From Saccharothrix deserti (GTDB lineage Bacteria; Actinomycetota; Actinomycetes; Mycobacteriales; Pseudonocardiaceae), in NCBI RefSeq assembly GCF_009769385.1, contig NZ_ML775960.1:114732-178731 (forward strand): DNA of 64,000 nt. Direction: 5' to 3'. The position numbers and the translations under genes are program-made. The notes beneath the pieces were generated by a model, which saw only the letters and a list, made by a program, of their open reading frames with translations, was not told the DNA's origin and ran no database searches. This document shows positions 43,866-52,976 of the stretch, in pieces (the first letter of the stretch is position 1; every line of letters begins with the position of its first letter).

Positions 43866-46800
43866 ATGGACGTCTCGGCTGCTTTCTCCCCAGCCACCCG
43901 GCAGTGGTTCACCGGGGCCTTCGCCGCGCCCACGGCGGCGCAGGAGGGTGCGTGGGAGGCTGCGGCCGCGGGTGAGCACGCGTTGGTCATCGCGCCGACG
44001 GGGTCCGGCAAGACGTTGGCCGCGTTCCTCTGGGCGCTGGACCGGCTGGCGTCGACGCCGAGGCCCGCCGAGCCGAAGCGGCGGTGTCGGGTGTTGTACG
44101 TGTCGCCGTTGAAGGCGCTGGCGGTGGACGTGGAGCGGAACCTGCGGGCGCCGCTGGCGGGTATCCGGCAGGCCTCGCACCGGCTGTCGCTGCCCGAGCC
44201 GGACATCACGGTCGGCATGCGCACCGGCGACACACCGGCGGACGCGCGGCGGGCGTTCAGCCGGACCCCGCCGGACGTGCTGGTCACCACGCCGGAGTCG
44301 CTGTTCCTCATCCTCACCTCGGCGGCACGGGAGTCGTTGCGCGGGGTCGAGACGGTGATCGTGGACGAAGTGCACGCGGTGGCGGGCACCAAGCGCGGCG
44401 CGCACCTCGCCCTGTCCCTCGAACGGCTGGACTCGCTGCTGGACAAGCCGGCCCAGCGGATCGGGCTGTCCGCGACGGTCCGGCCGGTCGAGGAGGTGAG
44501 CGCGTTCCTCGCGGGTGGGCGGCCGGTGCGGGTCGTGCAGCCGAAGACGGCCAAGACGATCGAGGTCCGGGTCGAGGTCCCGGTCGAGGACATGTCGGTG
44601 CTCGGCGAGCCGACCGGCGAGGTGTCCGGTTCGGCGGCGGGCGCGGAGCAGCGGGCGTCGATCTGGCCGTCGGTGGAGCAGCGGATCCTGGAGCTGGTCC
44701 GGCAGCACCGGTCGACGATCGTGTTCGCCAATTCGCGGCGGTTGGCCGAACGGCTCACCGCGCGCCTGAACGAACTGGCCGAGGAAGCCGTGGAGCTGGA
44801 GCGGTTCCCGGCGGAGGCGCCCGGCCAGTCCGGGATCACCACCCAGCGCACCGCCACGATCGCCCGCGCGCACCACGGCTCGATGTCGCGCGAGCAGCGG
44901 GTGGTGGTCGAGGAGGAGCTGAAGTCCGGGCGGCTGCCGTGCGTGGTGGCGACGTCGTCGCTGGAGCTGGGCATCGACATGGGCGCGGTCGACCTGGTGG
45001 TGCAGGTGGAGGCGCCGCCGACGGTGGCGTCGGGGTTGCAGCGGGTCGGCCGGGCCGGGCACCAGGTCGGCGCGGTGTCGCGCGGGGTGATGTTCCCGAA
45101 GTTCCGGGGCGACCTGGTGTCGTGCGCGGTGGTGGCGGAGCGGATGCGGGACGGCGCGATCGAGGCCGTGCGGTACCCGCGCAACCCGCTGGACGTGCTG
45201 GCGCAGCACGTGGTGGCCATGGTGGCGATGGAGCCGTGGACGGTCGAGGCGCTGGCCGGGCTGGTGCGGCGGGCCGCGCCGTTCGCCGCGCTGCCGGAAT
45301 CGGCCCTGCAGGCGGTGCTCGACATGCTCGCGGGCCGGTACCCGAGCGAGGAGTTCGGCGAGCTGAGGCCCCGGATCACGTGGGACCGGATCACCGGTGA
45401 GCTGCGCGGCAGGCCGGGTTCGCAGCGGCTGGCGGTGACGTCGGGCGGCACGATCCCGGACCGGGGCCTGTTCGCGGTGATGACGCCGCCGTCGGAGCGC
45501 GGTCCCGGCTCGCGGGTGGGCGAGTTGGACGAGGAGATGGTCTACGAGTCACGGGTGGGCGACACGTTCCTGCTCGGCACGTCGTCGTGGCGGGTCGAGG
45601 ACATCACCCACGACCGGGTGATCGTGGTGCCCGCGCCCGGTCAGCCCGCGCGGATGCCGTTCTGGAAGGGCGACGCGCCGGGACGTCCGCTGGAACTGGG
45701 GCGGGCGCTGGGGAAGTTCCTCCGCGAGGTGTCCACTTTGGACGACGAGGAGGCCGGGCAGCGGACGACGTCGGCCGGGTTGGACGCGTGGGCGACGTCG
45801 AACCTGCTGGCGTACCTGGGCGAGCAGCGTGAGGCGACCAGGCACGTGCCCAACGACCGGATCGTGCTGGTGGAGCGGTTCCGGGACGAGCTGGGCGACT
45901 GGCGGCTGGTGGTGCACTCGCCGTTCGGGGCGCAGGTCAACGCGCCGTGGGCGTTGGCGATCGCGGCCCGGCTGCGGGAACGGCGCGGTATCGAGGTGCA
46001 GGCGGCGCACTCCGACGACGGGATCGTGATCAGGCTGCCGGACGCGGTCGACCTGGACGGCGCGCAGGTGGTGGCCGGTGCGGACGACGTGCTGCTCGAC
46101 CCGGAGGAGGTCGAGCAGGTCGTGGTGGCCGAGGTGGGCGGGTCGGCGCTGTTCGCGGCCCGGTTCCGGGAGTGCGCGGCGCGGTCGCTGCTGCTGCCCC
46201 GGCGTGATCCGCGTCGCCGCACGCCGTTGTGGCAGCAACGGCAGCGGGCGGCGCAACTGCTGTCGGTGGCGGCGAAGTACGAGAGCTTCCCGGTGGTCCT
46301 GGAGGCGATGCGCGAGGTCCTCCAGGACGTCTACGACGTGCCCGGCCTGCGCGAGCTGATGACGGACATCCGGGCACGGCGGGTGCGCGTGGTGGAGGTG
46401 GAGACGCCGTCGCCCTCGCCGTTCGCGCGGAGCCTGCTGTTCGGGTACGTCGGGATGTTCCTGTACGAGGTGGACGCGCCGCTGGCCGAGCGGCGGGCGG
46501 CGGCGCTGTCGCTGGACTCGGCGCTGCTGGCCGAACTGCTGGGGTCCGAGGCGATCCGGGAACTGCTCGACCCGGAGGTCGTCGAGGAGGTCGAGCGCAA
46601 CCTGCAACGCCTCGCGCCGGACCGGCACGCGCGGGACGCGGAGGGCGCGGCGGACCTGCTGCGGTTCCTCGGCGACCTGTCCGAGGAGGAAGCGCTGAAA
46701 CGGGGTGTGCGGCCGGAGTGGCTGGCGGACCTGGTGGCGCAGCGGCGGGCGATCCGGGTGCGCATCGCGGGCCAGGACCGGGTGATCACGATCGAGGACG

Positions 46801-48410
46801 CGGGTCGGGTGCGGGACGCGTTGGGCGTGGCGCTGCCGGTGGGTGTGCCGGAGGTGTTCACCGAGCCGGTGGCCGACCCGGTGGGCGACCTGCTGTCGCG
46901 GTACGCGCGCACGCACGGGCCGTTCCCCGCGATGGAGGCGGCGGAGCGGTTCGGGCTGGGCGTCGCGGTGGTGACCGGGGTGCTGGAGCGGATGGCGGCC
47001 ACCGGCCGACTGGTGCGCGGTGAGCTGCGGCCGGGAGGAACGCACACCGAGTACTGCGACGCCGACGTGCTGCGGCGGTTGCGGCGGGCCTCGCTGGCCC
47101 GGCTGCGGGCCGAGGTCGAACCGGTGGAGCCGGCCGCGCTGGGCCGGTTCCTGCCGGGCTGGCACGGGGTGGGTCGGCGGTTGCGGTCCGCGCCGACGGT
47201 GGACGACGTGTACTCGGTGGTCGAGCAGTTGGCGGGCGCGCCGCTGCCCGCGAGCGCGGTCGAGTCGCTGGTGCTGCCCGCGCGGCTGCCCGGCTACAGC
47301 CCGGCGCTGCTGGACGAGCTGACCGCGTCCGGCGAGGTGACGTGGACGGGGTGCGGCTCGCTGTCCGGTGGCGACGGCTGGATCGCTTTGGCGCCGACGG
47401 ACGTGGCCGACCTGCTGCTGCCGGACCTGGTGCCGGAGGCGATGCCGGACTCGTCGCTGCACACCGCCGTGGTGGAGGCGTTGGCCGGTGGCGCGTTGTT
47501 CTTCCGGCAGCTGGTCGACCGGGTGTCGTTGCAGGGCCCGACGACGGACGGCGAGGTCGTCGGCGCGCTGTGGGACCTGGTGTGGGCCGGCGTGGTCACC
47601 AACGACACGTTGTCGCCGCTGCGGGCGCTGGTCGCGGGCGGCGGCACGGCGCACAAACCCCGGCGGGCCGCGCCACGCGGTCGTTACGCGCGGATGCGGG
47701 CGGGCTGGCCGGACATGCCGAGCCGCAGCGGGCCGCCGACGGTGGCGGGCCGGTGGTCGCTGGCCGTGGTGCCGGCGACGGACGCGACGCGGCGGGCGCA
47801 CGCGCGGGCCGAGGCGTTCCTGGAGCGGCACGGCGTGCTGACGCGCGGCGCGTTGGACACCGAGCGGGTGACCGGCGGGTTCAGCGGCGTGTACCGGGTG
47901 TTGCGCGCGATGGAGGAGTCCGGGCAGGTCGTGCGCGGGTACGTGGTCGAGGGGTTGGGCGCGGCGCAGTTCGCGGCGCGGGGTGCGGTGGACCGGCTGC
48001 GCGCGTCGTCCCGGCCGCCGGGTCAGGAGCACGTGGGCACGCCGGACGCCGTGGTGCTGGCGGCGGCCGATCCGGCGCAGCCCTACGGCGCGGCGCTGGT
48101 GTGGCCGGAGCTGTCCGGTGAGGGCAAACACCGCCCAGGCCGCAAGTCCGGCGCGCTGGTCGTCCTGGTGGACGGTGAGGCAACGCTCTACGTGGAGCGG
48201 GGCGGCCGGTCCCTGCTGTCGTTCACCGAGGAGGAAGAGCCGTTGCGCGCGGCCGCACAGGCTCTGAGCCGGGCCGTCCGCGACGGGTGGTTGGGACAAC
48301 TGGCAGTGCAGCGGGCGGACGGGGAGGTGGCGCTGGGCTCACGGCTGGCAGGCATCCTCCAGGAAGCAGGCTTCCGGGCGACACCCAAGGGTCTCCGGCT
48401 GCGCGCGTGA
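43866..48410 (+). CDS. lhr: ATP-dependent helicase Lhr
   Basis: Large superfamily-2 DNA helicase of 1514 residues linked to repair in actinobacteria. The first two RecA-like domains have Walker A (APTGSGKT, about 43), the DEVH box (IVDEVHAV), motif IV-VI elements (VVATSSLELGIDMG; GLQRVGRAGHQ) and a winged helix. The long C-terminal half includes the Lhr-specific region. The ATG at 43866 has no ribosome site and lies 7 nt from a -10-like hexamer, so the mRNA may be leaderless. Confidence 0.95.
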   Translation: MDVSAAFSPATRQWFTGAFAAPTAAQEGAWEAAAAGEHALVIAPTGSGKTLAAFLWALDRLASTPRPAEPKRRCRVLYVSPLKALAVDVERNLRAPLAGIRQASHRLSLPEPDITVGMRTGDTPADARRAFSRTPPDVLVTTPESLFLILTSAARESLRGVETVIVDEVHAVAGTKRGAHLALSLERLDSLLDKPAQRIGLSATVRPVEEVSAFLAGGRPVRVVQPKTAKTIEVRVEVPVEDMSVLGEPTGEVSGSAAGAEQRASIWPSVEQRILELVRQHRSTIVFANSRRLAERLTARLNELAEEAVELERFPAEAPGQSGITTQRTATIARAHHGSMSREQRVVVEEELKSGRLPCVVATSSLELGIDMGAVDLVVQVEAPPTVASGLQRVGRAGHQVGAVSRGVMFPKFRGDLVSCAVVAERMRDGAIEAVRYPRNPLDVLAQHVVAMVAMEPWTVEALAGLVRRAAPFAALPESALQAVLDMLAGRYPSEEFGELRPRITWDRITGELRGRPGSQRLAVTSGGTIPDRGLFAVMTPPSERGPGSRVGELDEEMVYESRVGDTFLLGTSSWRVEDITHDRVIVVPAPGQPARMPFWKGDAPGRPLELGRALGKFLREVSTLDDEEAGQRTTSAGLDAWATSNLLAYLGEQREATRHVPNDRIVLVERFRDELGDWRLVVHSPFGAQVNAPWALAIAARLRERRGIEVQAAHSDDGIVIRLPDAVDLDGAQVVAGADDVLLDPEEVEQVVVAEVGGSALFAARFRECAARSLLLPRRDPRRRTPLWQQRQRAAQLLSVAAKYESFPVVLEAMREVLQDVYDVPGLRELMTDIRARRVRVVEVETPSPSPFARSLLFGYVGMFLYEVDAPLAERRAAALSLDSALLAELLGSEAIRELLDPEVVEEVERNLQRLAPDRHARDAEGAADLLRFLGDLSEEEALKRGVRPEWLADLVAQRRAIRVRIAGQDRVITIEDAGRVRDALGVALPVGVPEVFTEPVADPVGDLLSRYARTHGPFPAMEAAERFGLGVAVVTGVLERMAATGRLVRGELRPGGTHTEYCDADVLRRLRRASLARLRAEVEPVEPAALGRFLPGWHGVGRRLRSAPTVDDVYSVVEQLAGAPLPASAVESLVLPARLPGYSPALLDELTASGEVTWTGCGSLSGGDGWIALAPTDVADLLLPDLVPEAMPDSSLHTAVVEALAGGALFFRQLVDRVSLQGPTTDGEVVGALWDLVWAGVVTNDTLSPLRALVAGGGTAHKPRRAAPRGRYARMRAGWPDMPSRSGPPTVAGRWSLAVVPATDATRRAHARAEAFLERHGVLTRGALDTERVTGGFSGVYRVLRAMEESGQVVRGYVVEGLGAAQFAARGAVDRLRASSRPPGQEHVGTPDAVVLAAADPAQPYGAALVWPELSGEGKHRPGRKSGALVVLVDGEATLYVERGGRSLLSFTEEEEPLRAAAQALSRAVRDGWLGQLAVQRADGEVALGSRLAGILQEAGFRATPKGLRLRA

Positions 48411-48581
48411 GGGAAGAGCGGTGCGGCTGCCACGACCACCGATCACACTCAAGATCACCCAAATGAGCGAAGAAGCAGGTCAACCGGAAACTTTTCGCAC
48501 ACCATTGACGTTGCCGGGTTGGAAGGAGGCGGCGCACGGCGGACCGGTCTCACGCGACCACGGAAGAGTTCACGGCCGGCC

Positions 48582-49577
48582 TCAGCGGAACAGGGCGCTG
48601 TAGGCGTTCAACGCCGGTTGGCCGCCCAGGTGGGCGTACAGGACCGTGGAGTCGCGCGGGATCTCGCCGGTGGAGACCAGGTCCACCAGGCCGGCCAGGG
48701 ACTTCCCCTCGTACACCGGGTCGGTGATCATGCCCTCCAGCCGCGCGCCCAGCCTCATGGCCTCCAAAGTGGACTCCCCGGGCACGCCGTAGATGCCTTC
48801 GTGGTACCGGTCGTCGAGCAGGACGTCCTCGTCGGCCACCTCGACGCCGAGCAGGTCCGCCGTGTTCTTGGCGATGCGCAGCACCTGGTCACGGGTGTCG
48901 CACGGCTCGGCGGACGCGTCGATGCCGATGATCGTCCGCCCACTGCCCGCGAACCCGGCGACCATGCCCGCCTGCGTGCTGCCGGTCACCGAGCACACGA
49001 CCACCGTGTCGAACCGCACCCCCAGCTCGGCCTCCTGCTGTTCGACCTCGGCCGCCCACCCGGCGAACCCGAGGCCGCCCAACGGGTGGTCCGACGCGCC
49101 CGCCGGGATGGCGTACGGCTTGCCGCCCGACGCCCGGACGTCCTCGATCGCCTGCTCCCACGCGGGTTTCACGCCGATGCCGAAGTCGGCCTCCACCAGC
49201 CGCACGTCGGCGCCCATCAACCGGCTGAGCAGGATGTTGCCCACCCGGTCGTACACCGCGTCCGGCCAGTCGACCCAGCTCTCCTGCACCAGCACGCACT
49301 TCAGCCCGGCCCGCGCCGCCGCCGCGGCCACCTGGCGGGTGTGGTTGGACTGCACGCCGCCGATGGACACCAGCGTGTCGCACCCCGTCGCCAACGCGTC
49401 CGCCACCAGGTACTCCAGCTTGCGGGTCTTGTTGCCGCCGTAGGCCAACCCGGAGTTGCAGTCCTCCCGCTTGGCCCACACCTGCGCGCCCCCGAGGTGC
49501 CTGGTCAGCCGCTCCAGCTTGTGCACCGGGGACGGGCCGAAGGTCAGCGGGTAGCGCGCGAAATCGCCCAGTGCCAT
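48582..49577 (-). CDS. acdS: 1-aminocyclopropane-1-carboxylate deaminase
   Basis: PLP enzyme that opens ACC, the plant ethylene precursor, to 2-oxobutyrate and ammonia. The 331-residue protein has the PLP Lys in [11 protein letters not shown], the Ser loop ([12 protein letters not shown]) and the two residues that separate true deaminases from D-cysteine desulfhydrases: Glu in [12 protein letters not shown] and Leu in [11 protein letters not shown]. It starts 2 bp after the GntR gene and uses a ribosome site inside it (GAGGAG). Carriage suggests plant or rhizosphere contact. Confidence 0.92.
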   Translation of the reverse strand: MALGDFARYPLTFGPSPVHKLERLTRHLGGAQVWAKREDCNSGLAYGGNKTRKLEYLVADALATGCDTLVSIGGVQSNHTRQVAAAAARAGLKCVLVQESWVDWPDAVYDRVGNILLSRLMGADVRLVEADFGIGVKPAWEQAIEDVRASGGKPYAIPAGASDHPLGGLGFAGWAAEVEQQEAELGVRFDTVVVCSVTGSTQAGMVAGFAGSGRTIIGIDASAEPCDTRDQVLRIAKNTADLLGVEVADEDVLLDDRYHEGIYGVPGESTLEAMRLGARLEGMITDPVYEGKSLAGLVDLVSTGEIPRDSTVLYAHLGGQPALNAYSALFR

Positions 49578-49579
49578 TG

Positions 49580-50224
49580 TCAGTTCTCCTCAACCGAGAG
49601 CAGGTCGGCCAACGTCGCCCAGTTCCGCCCGACCAGCCGTGCCGCCAGGTCGGCGTCGGCCGCGGCGCAGGCGGTGATGATCTCGTCGTGCATGGCCACC
49701 GAGTGGCGGCCGGTCGGCGCGGCGAACCGCAGCCGTTCCAGGCGGCGGACGAGCGGGGTGTAGCGCTCGATGGTGGCCACCACTGCGAAGTTGTCGCTGC
49801 GCCGCACGGCCACCCCGTGGAACTCGTCGTCGGCGGCGAGCGCGCCGGGCACGTCGCCGGTGTCCAGGGCGTGCGCGAACGCCGTGTTGGCGGCACGCAT
49901 GGCGTCCAGGTCGGCGTCGACCATGCGTGGCACGGCCAGCCGGGCGGCCAGCGCGTGCATGGTCTGGATGACGACGTGCGCGTCACGCACCGCCACCGTG
50001 TCCAGCGGGGTGACCCTGGTGTAGCTGTGCGGCTTGGTCTCGACCAGGCCCTCGTCGGTCAGCCGGGCCAACGCCTCGCGCACCGGCGTGCGGGACAGGC
50101 CCAGCCGCTCGGCCAGTTCCACGTCCTTGATCGGCACGCCGGGCGCCAGGTCGCCGCCCAGGATCGCCTCGCGGATCGCGGTCAGCGCCTGGTCGCGGAA
50201 CAGCGCCCGACTAATATATTGCAT
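49580..50224 (-). CDS. GntR (FCD) regulator of acdS
   Basis: Regulator of 214 residues with a GntR winged HTH (LRDQ-type start, [21 protein letters not shown]) and an FCD ligand domain (about 75-210; conserved Asp, His, His such as DEFHGVAV and AMHDEIITA). It is co-transcribed with acdS and probably senses ACC or a related amino acid. The ATG at 50224 lies 8 nt after a TACAGT -10-like hexamer, with an operator-like palindrome over the start. Confidence 0.9.
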   Translation of the reverse strand: MQYISRALFRDQALTAIREAILGGDLAPGVPIKDVELAERLGLSRTPVREALARLTDEGLVETKPHSYTRVTPLDTVAVRDAHVVIQTMHALAARLAVPRMVDADLDAMRAANTAFAHALDTGDVPGALAADDEFHGVAVRRSDNFAVVATIERYTPLVRRLERLRFAAPTGRHSVAMHDEIITACAAADADLAARLVGRNWATLADLLSVEEN

Positions 50225-50226
50225 AT
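50216..50226. promoter_or_regulatory. AT-rich palindrome over the GntR start codon
   Basis: ATAT-TGC-ATAT is strikingly AT-rich in a GC-rich neighbourhood and covers the start codon of the GntR gene. It is a likely autoregulatory site. Confidence 0.5.
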
Positions 50227-50362
50227 CGCGAGACTGTAGACGCCGGCCCGGAAGATCGCCAGGACTTCCCGGGGATGTGTGGCCGGTTCGTGCCACCACG
50301 CTCAACGTGAACGCATTGCGCCCGACCATGAAACCGAGCGGTCACCGGGGAGGGAGCACGTC

Positions 50363-50776
50363 ATGTCGAGGGATCGGGAAGAGCGGGATCCGTACCAAAT
50401 CGCGCCGATGCCCCCGCCGTCTCCCCAGGAAGATCAGTTGCCGCGTCCGGGGACGCTCACCGCCGCGGCAGTGCTGTGGATCATCACGGGCGTGCTCCTC
50501 ACCCTGGCCTACGGCTTCGAGGCGGTGCGGGCTTTCGGGTACGGCAACGACATCAGGGCAGCGGTCGGCGCACTGTTGACCGTCGCGGCGGTTGGGATCT
50601 GGCGACTCGGCAGCGGGCTGCGGCACGGCCACGACAACCGCATCGGGCTCATCATGCTGGGCCTGGTGCCAGGACTGGGGCTTTTCCCGCTGGTCATCGC
50701 GGCCATCGTCCTGCAGTACCTGCCCGCGAGCCGCCGGTGGTTCGCCCTACCGCCCGCCAAGGCCCCATCGCCGTGA
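50363..50776 (+). CDS. Hypothetical two- to three-helix membrane protein
   Basis: Protein of 137 residues from an ATG at 50363 with a GGAGGGAG site. A Pro-rich N-terminus (DPYQIAPMPPPSPQEDQLPR) precedes three hydrophobic segments (AAAVLWIITGVLLTLAYGF; RAAVGALLTVAAVGIWRLG; GLIMLGLVPGLGLFPLVIAA). It resembles small actinobacterial membrane proteins of unknown role. Confidence 0.75.
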   Translation: MSRDREERDPYQIAPMPPPSPQEDQLPRPGTLTAAAVLWIITGVLLTLAYGFEAVRAFGYGNDIRAAVGALLTVAAVGIWRLGSGLRHGHDNRIGLIMLGLVPGLGLFPLVIAAIVLQYLPASRRWFALPPAKAPSP

Positions 50777-50792
50777 GAGTCCGCGAGTGAGG

Positions 50793-51143
50793 TCAACGGG
50801 GCGTGAGCACGCAGAACTCGTTGCCCTCCGGGTCGGCCAACACCACCCACGGCACGTCGCCCTGCCCGATGTCGACCGGCTTCGCGCCCAGCTCCACGGC
50901 CCGCGCCACGATCGCCGCCTGGTCCTCGGTGGACGCAGACGCCAGGTCCAGGTGCACCCGGTTCTTCACCACCTTCGGGTCGGACACGGCCACGAACACG
51001 AGTTCCTGCCCGTCGCTGAACGCCACGTCGACCTCGTCGACGCCCTCGCCGGTGATCGGTTTGTCCAGCAACGCGGACCAGAACCGGGCGAGCACGACCG
51101 GATCTGCCGAGTCCACGACGACGTCACACCACCTCGTTGCCAT
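50793..51143 (-). CDS. VOC family protein (glyoxalase-like)
   Basis: Protein of 116 residues of the glyoxalase/bleomycin-resistance (VOC) fold, starting ATRWCDVVVDSADPVVLARF with VHLDLASASTED and ending VVLADPEGNEFCVL. Such proteins bind metal or sequester small molecules; no substrate is assigned. Its start codon lies only 22 bp from that of the PhoD-like gene. Confidence 0.85.
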   Translation of the reverse strand: MATRWCDVVVDSADPVVLARFWSALLDKPITGEGVDEVDVAFSDGQELVFVAVSDPKVVKNRVHLDLASASTEDQAAIVARAVELGAKPVDIGQGDVPWVVLADPEGNEFCVLTPR

Positions 51144-51149
51144 GTCCCG

Positions 51150-51159
51150 ACGGTAACGT
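51150..51159. promoter_or_regulatory. Back-to-back -10 hexamers for leaderless VOC and PhoD genes
   Basis: On the plus strand TAACGT (51154-51159) lies 6 nt before the PhoD-like ATG. On the minus strand TACCGT (51155-51150) lies 6 nt before the VOC ATG. Both fit TAnnnT at the leaderless distance. Confidence 0.6.
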
Positions 51160-51165
51160 CTGCCC

Positions 51166-52749
51166 ATGGTCGATCTGGTTCTTGGTCCGGTGCTGCGGCA
51201 CGTCGACTCCACCTCGGCGACGGTGTGGGTCGAGACCGACGCCGCGTGCGAGGTCGCCGTCGCGGGCTGCCGCGCCGAGACGTTCCAGGTCGGTGAACAG
51301 CACTTCGCCCTGGTCGTGGTCGAAGGCCTCGCGCCCGACACCACCACGCCCTACGACGTGCGGTTGGACGGTGACGTGGTGTGGCCGCGGCCGGACTCGC
51401 CGTTCCCGCCGTTCCCGCCGTCCAGCATCCGCACCACCCCCGTGCGGCGGCTGCTGTTCGGCTCGTGCCGTGCGGCGAAGTCGGACGTGACGCCGGACAA
51501 GCTCGGCCCGGACGCGCTGGACGCGTACGCGTTGCGGATGAAGGACCAGCCGCAGGAACGGTGGCCGGACGCGCTGGTGCTGCTGGGAGACCAGGTCTAC
51601 GCGGACGAGCCGACCCCGCGGATCACGAAGTGGCTGGCGGAGCGCCGACCGGAGCCGGCGGGCGAGGTCGTGTCGTTCCGGGAGTACGCCGAGCTGTACC
51701 ACGAGACGTGGACCGACCCGGAGATCCGCTGGCTGATGTCCGTGGTGCCGACGTCGATGATCTTCGACGACCACGACGTGCGCGACGACTGGAACACCTC
51801 GCGGACGTGGCGCGAGCAGATGGCGACCAAGCGCTGGTGGCCGGAGCGCATCCGGGCCGGGCTCGCGTCGTACTGGGTGTACCAGCACCTGGGCAACCTC
51901 GGGCCGGACGAGTTGGCGCACGACGAGCTGTACCAGAAGGTGCGGTCGAGCGGCGGTGACGTGCGGGGGTTGTTGGAGGACTTCGCCGAGCAGGCCGATC
52001 GCGAGGTCGACGGCGGCAAGTCGGCGCGGTGGAGCTACCGGCGCGATTTCGGCCCGGTGCGGCTGCTGGTGATCGACACGCGCAGCGGGCGCATCCTGTC
52101 CGGACCGGAGCGGCTGATGGTGGGCGACCGCGAGTTCGACTGGATCGAGCAGAACGCGCAAGGCGATTTCGACCACCTGTTGATCGGCTCGTCGCTGCCG
52201 TGGCTGATGCCGCACGCGTTGAGCCACTTCCAGTCGTTGAACGAGAGGTTGGCGGACCTGCCGGGGTGGCGGGGGCGGCTCGGGGAGAAGGTGCGTCAGG
52301 CGGGGGACCTGGAGCACTGGCCCGCGTTCCGGGCGTCGTTCGAGCGGCTGGCCCGGTTGCTGGAGCGGATCTCGCGGTCCGACGACCGGCCCGGCACGGT
52401 GTGCGTGCTGTCCGGGGACGTGCACCACAGCTATGCGGCGCGGGCGACGTTCGCCTCGGCGGTGGACGCGAAGGTGTACCAACTCGTGTGCTCCCCGGTG
52501 CACAACGAGCCGCCGTGGGTGTTCCGGCCCGCGTTCCGGCTGTCGTGGTCACGTCCGATCGCGCGGGTGCTGCGGCGGTGGGCGGACCGGCGCGGGATCT
52601 CGCCGGATCCGGTGGCGTGGCACAAGCTCAGCGGACCGCACTTCGGCAACTCGGTCGGCGTGCTGGAGATCGAGGGCCGGAAAGCCCGCTTCCGCCTGGA
52701 AACCGCGACCTCCGACGGCCTGCGCGAAGCGACTTCCATGGCGCTGTGA
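51166..52749 (+). CDS. PhoD-like metallophosphatase
   Basis: Alkaline phosphatase D-family protein of 527 residues. The metal-binding residues appear in LFGSCRAAKS, LLGDQVYADE, FDDHDVRDDWNTS and SGDVHHSYAAR. It lacks a signal peptide, unlike secreted PhoD, so it may act inside the cell on a phosphodiester or pyrophosphate. It has a leaderless-type start. Its stop codon lies in an 18-bp tandem duplication. Confidence 0.87.
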   Translation: MVDLVLGPVLRHVDSTSATVWVETDAACEVAVAGCRAETFQVGEQHFALVVVEGLAPDTTTPYDVRLDGDVVWPRPDSPFPPFPPSSIRTTPVRRLLFGSCRAAKSDVTPDKLGPDALDAYALRMKDQPQERWPDALVLLGDQVYADEPTPRITKWLAERRPEPAGEVVSFREYAELYHETWTDPEIRWLMSVVPTSMIFDDHDVRDDWNTSRTWREQMATKRWWPERIRAGLASYWVYQHLGNLGPDELAHDELYQKVRSSGGDVRGLLEDFAEQADREVDGGKSARWSYRRDFGPVRLLVIDTRSGRILSGPERLMVGDREFDWIEQNAQGDFDHLLIGSSLPWLMPHALSHFQSLNERLADLPGWRGRLGEKVRQAGDLEHWPAFRASFERLARLLERISRSDDRPGTVCVLSGDVHHSYAARATFASAVDAKVYQLVCSPVHNEPPWVFRPAFRLSWSRPIARVLRRWADRRGISPDPVAWHKLSGPHFGNSVGVLEIEGRKARFRLETATSDGLREATSMAL

Positions 52750-52777
52750 CACCAGACGACGCTGTGACACCAAACGA
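52742..52777. repeat. 18-bp tandem duplication across the PhoD-like stop codon
   Basis: Two adjacent 18-nt units starting CGCTGTGACACCA differ at one base. The first contains the TGA of the PhoD-like gene, so a second TGA follows in the 3' untranslated region. Confidence 0.8.
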
Positions 52778-52797
52778 CGAAGGCTCAGCTCAAGCCG

Positions 52798-52864
52798 ACG
52801 CTTCGCAGGCGTACCCCCCAGGGGACCCCTGCTTTTATTCTGCCGCAAGGGACTGACAATTCCG
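52798..52864. repeat. Dispersed terminator element, copy A
   Basis: This ~67-bp segment (ACGCTTCGCAGG to GACAATTCCG) closely matches the one at 55420. It contains an imperfect hairpin (52806-52831) followed by CTTTTATTCT, ending the PhoD-like transcript, and on the minus strand a TTGTCAGTC-N8-CAGAAT motif (52859-52837). Confidence 0.75.
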
Positions 52865-52911
52865 ACGGCCGGCGGGGCGGCTGTGGACAAGTCGCCGCCG
52901 GGTGGGCCGAG

Positions 52912-52956
52912 GTGCGTCCGCCGCCGGGTGGAGGTCGGGCCCGGCGGCGGACGCAC
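52912..52956. terminator. Strong hairpin before the mycothiol-enzyme gene stop
   Basis: A 17-bp perfect stem (GTGCGTCCGCCGCCGGG / CCCGGCGGCGGACGCAC) with an 11-nt loop lies 20 bp past the stop of the minus-strand gene. It most likely terminates the HEPN-mycothiol operon. Confidence 0.65.
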
Positions 52957-52976
52957 GTCTACCCGGTGGCCGGCCC

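Noticed and set aside
45549..48299. Long minus-strand ORF across lhr
   Set aside because: Antisense shadow of a clearly coding helicase, with low-complexity composition.
48421..48603. Small ORF after lhr
   Set aside because: It runs into the acdS 3' end, has no start signal and a non-coding-like composition.
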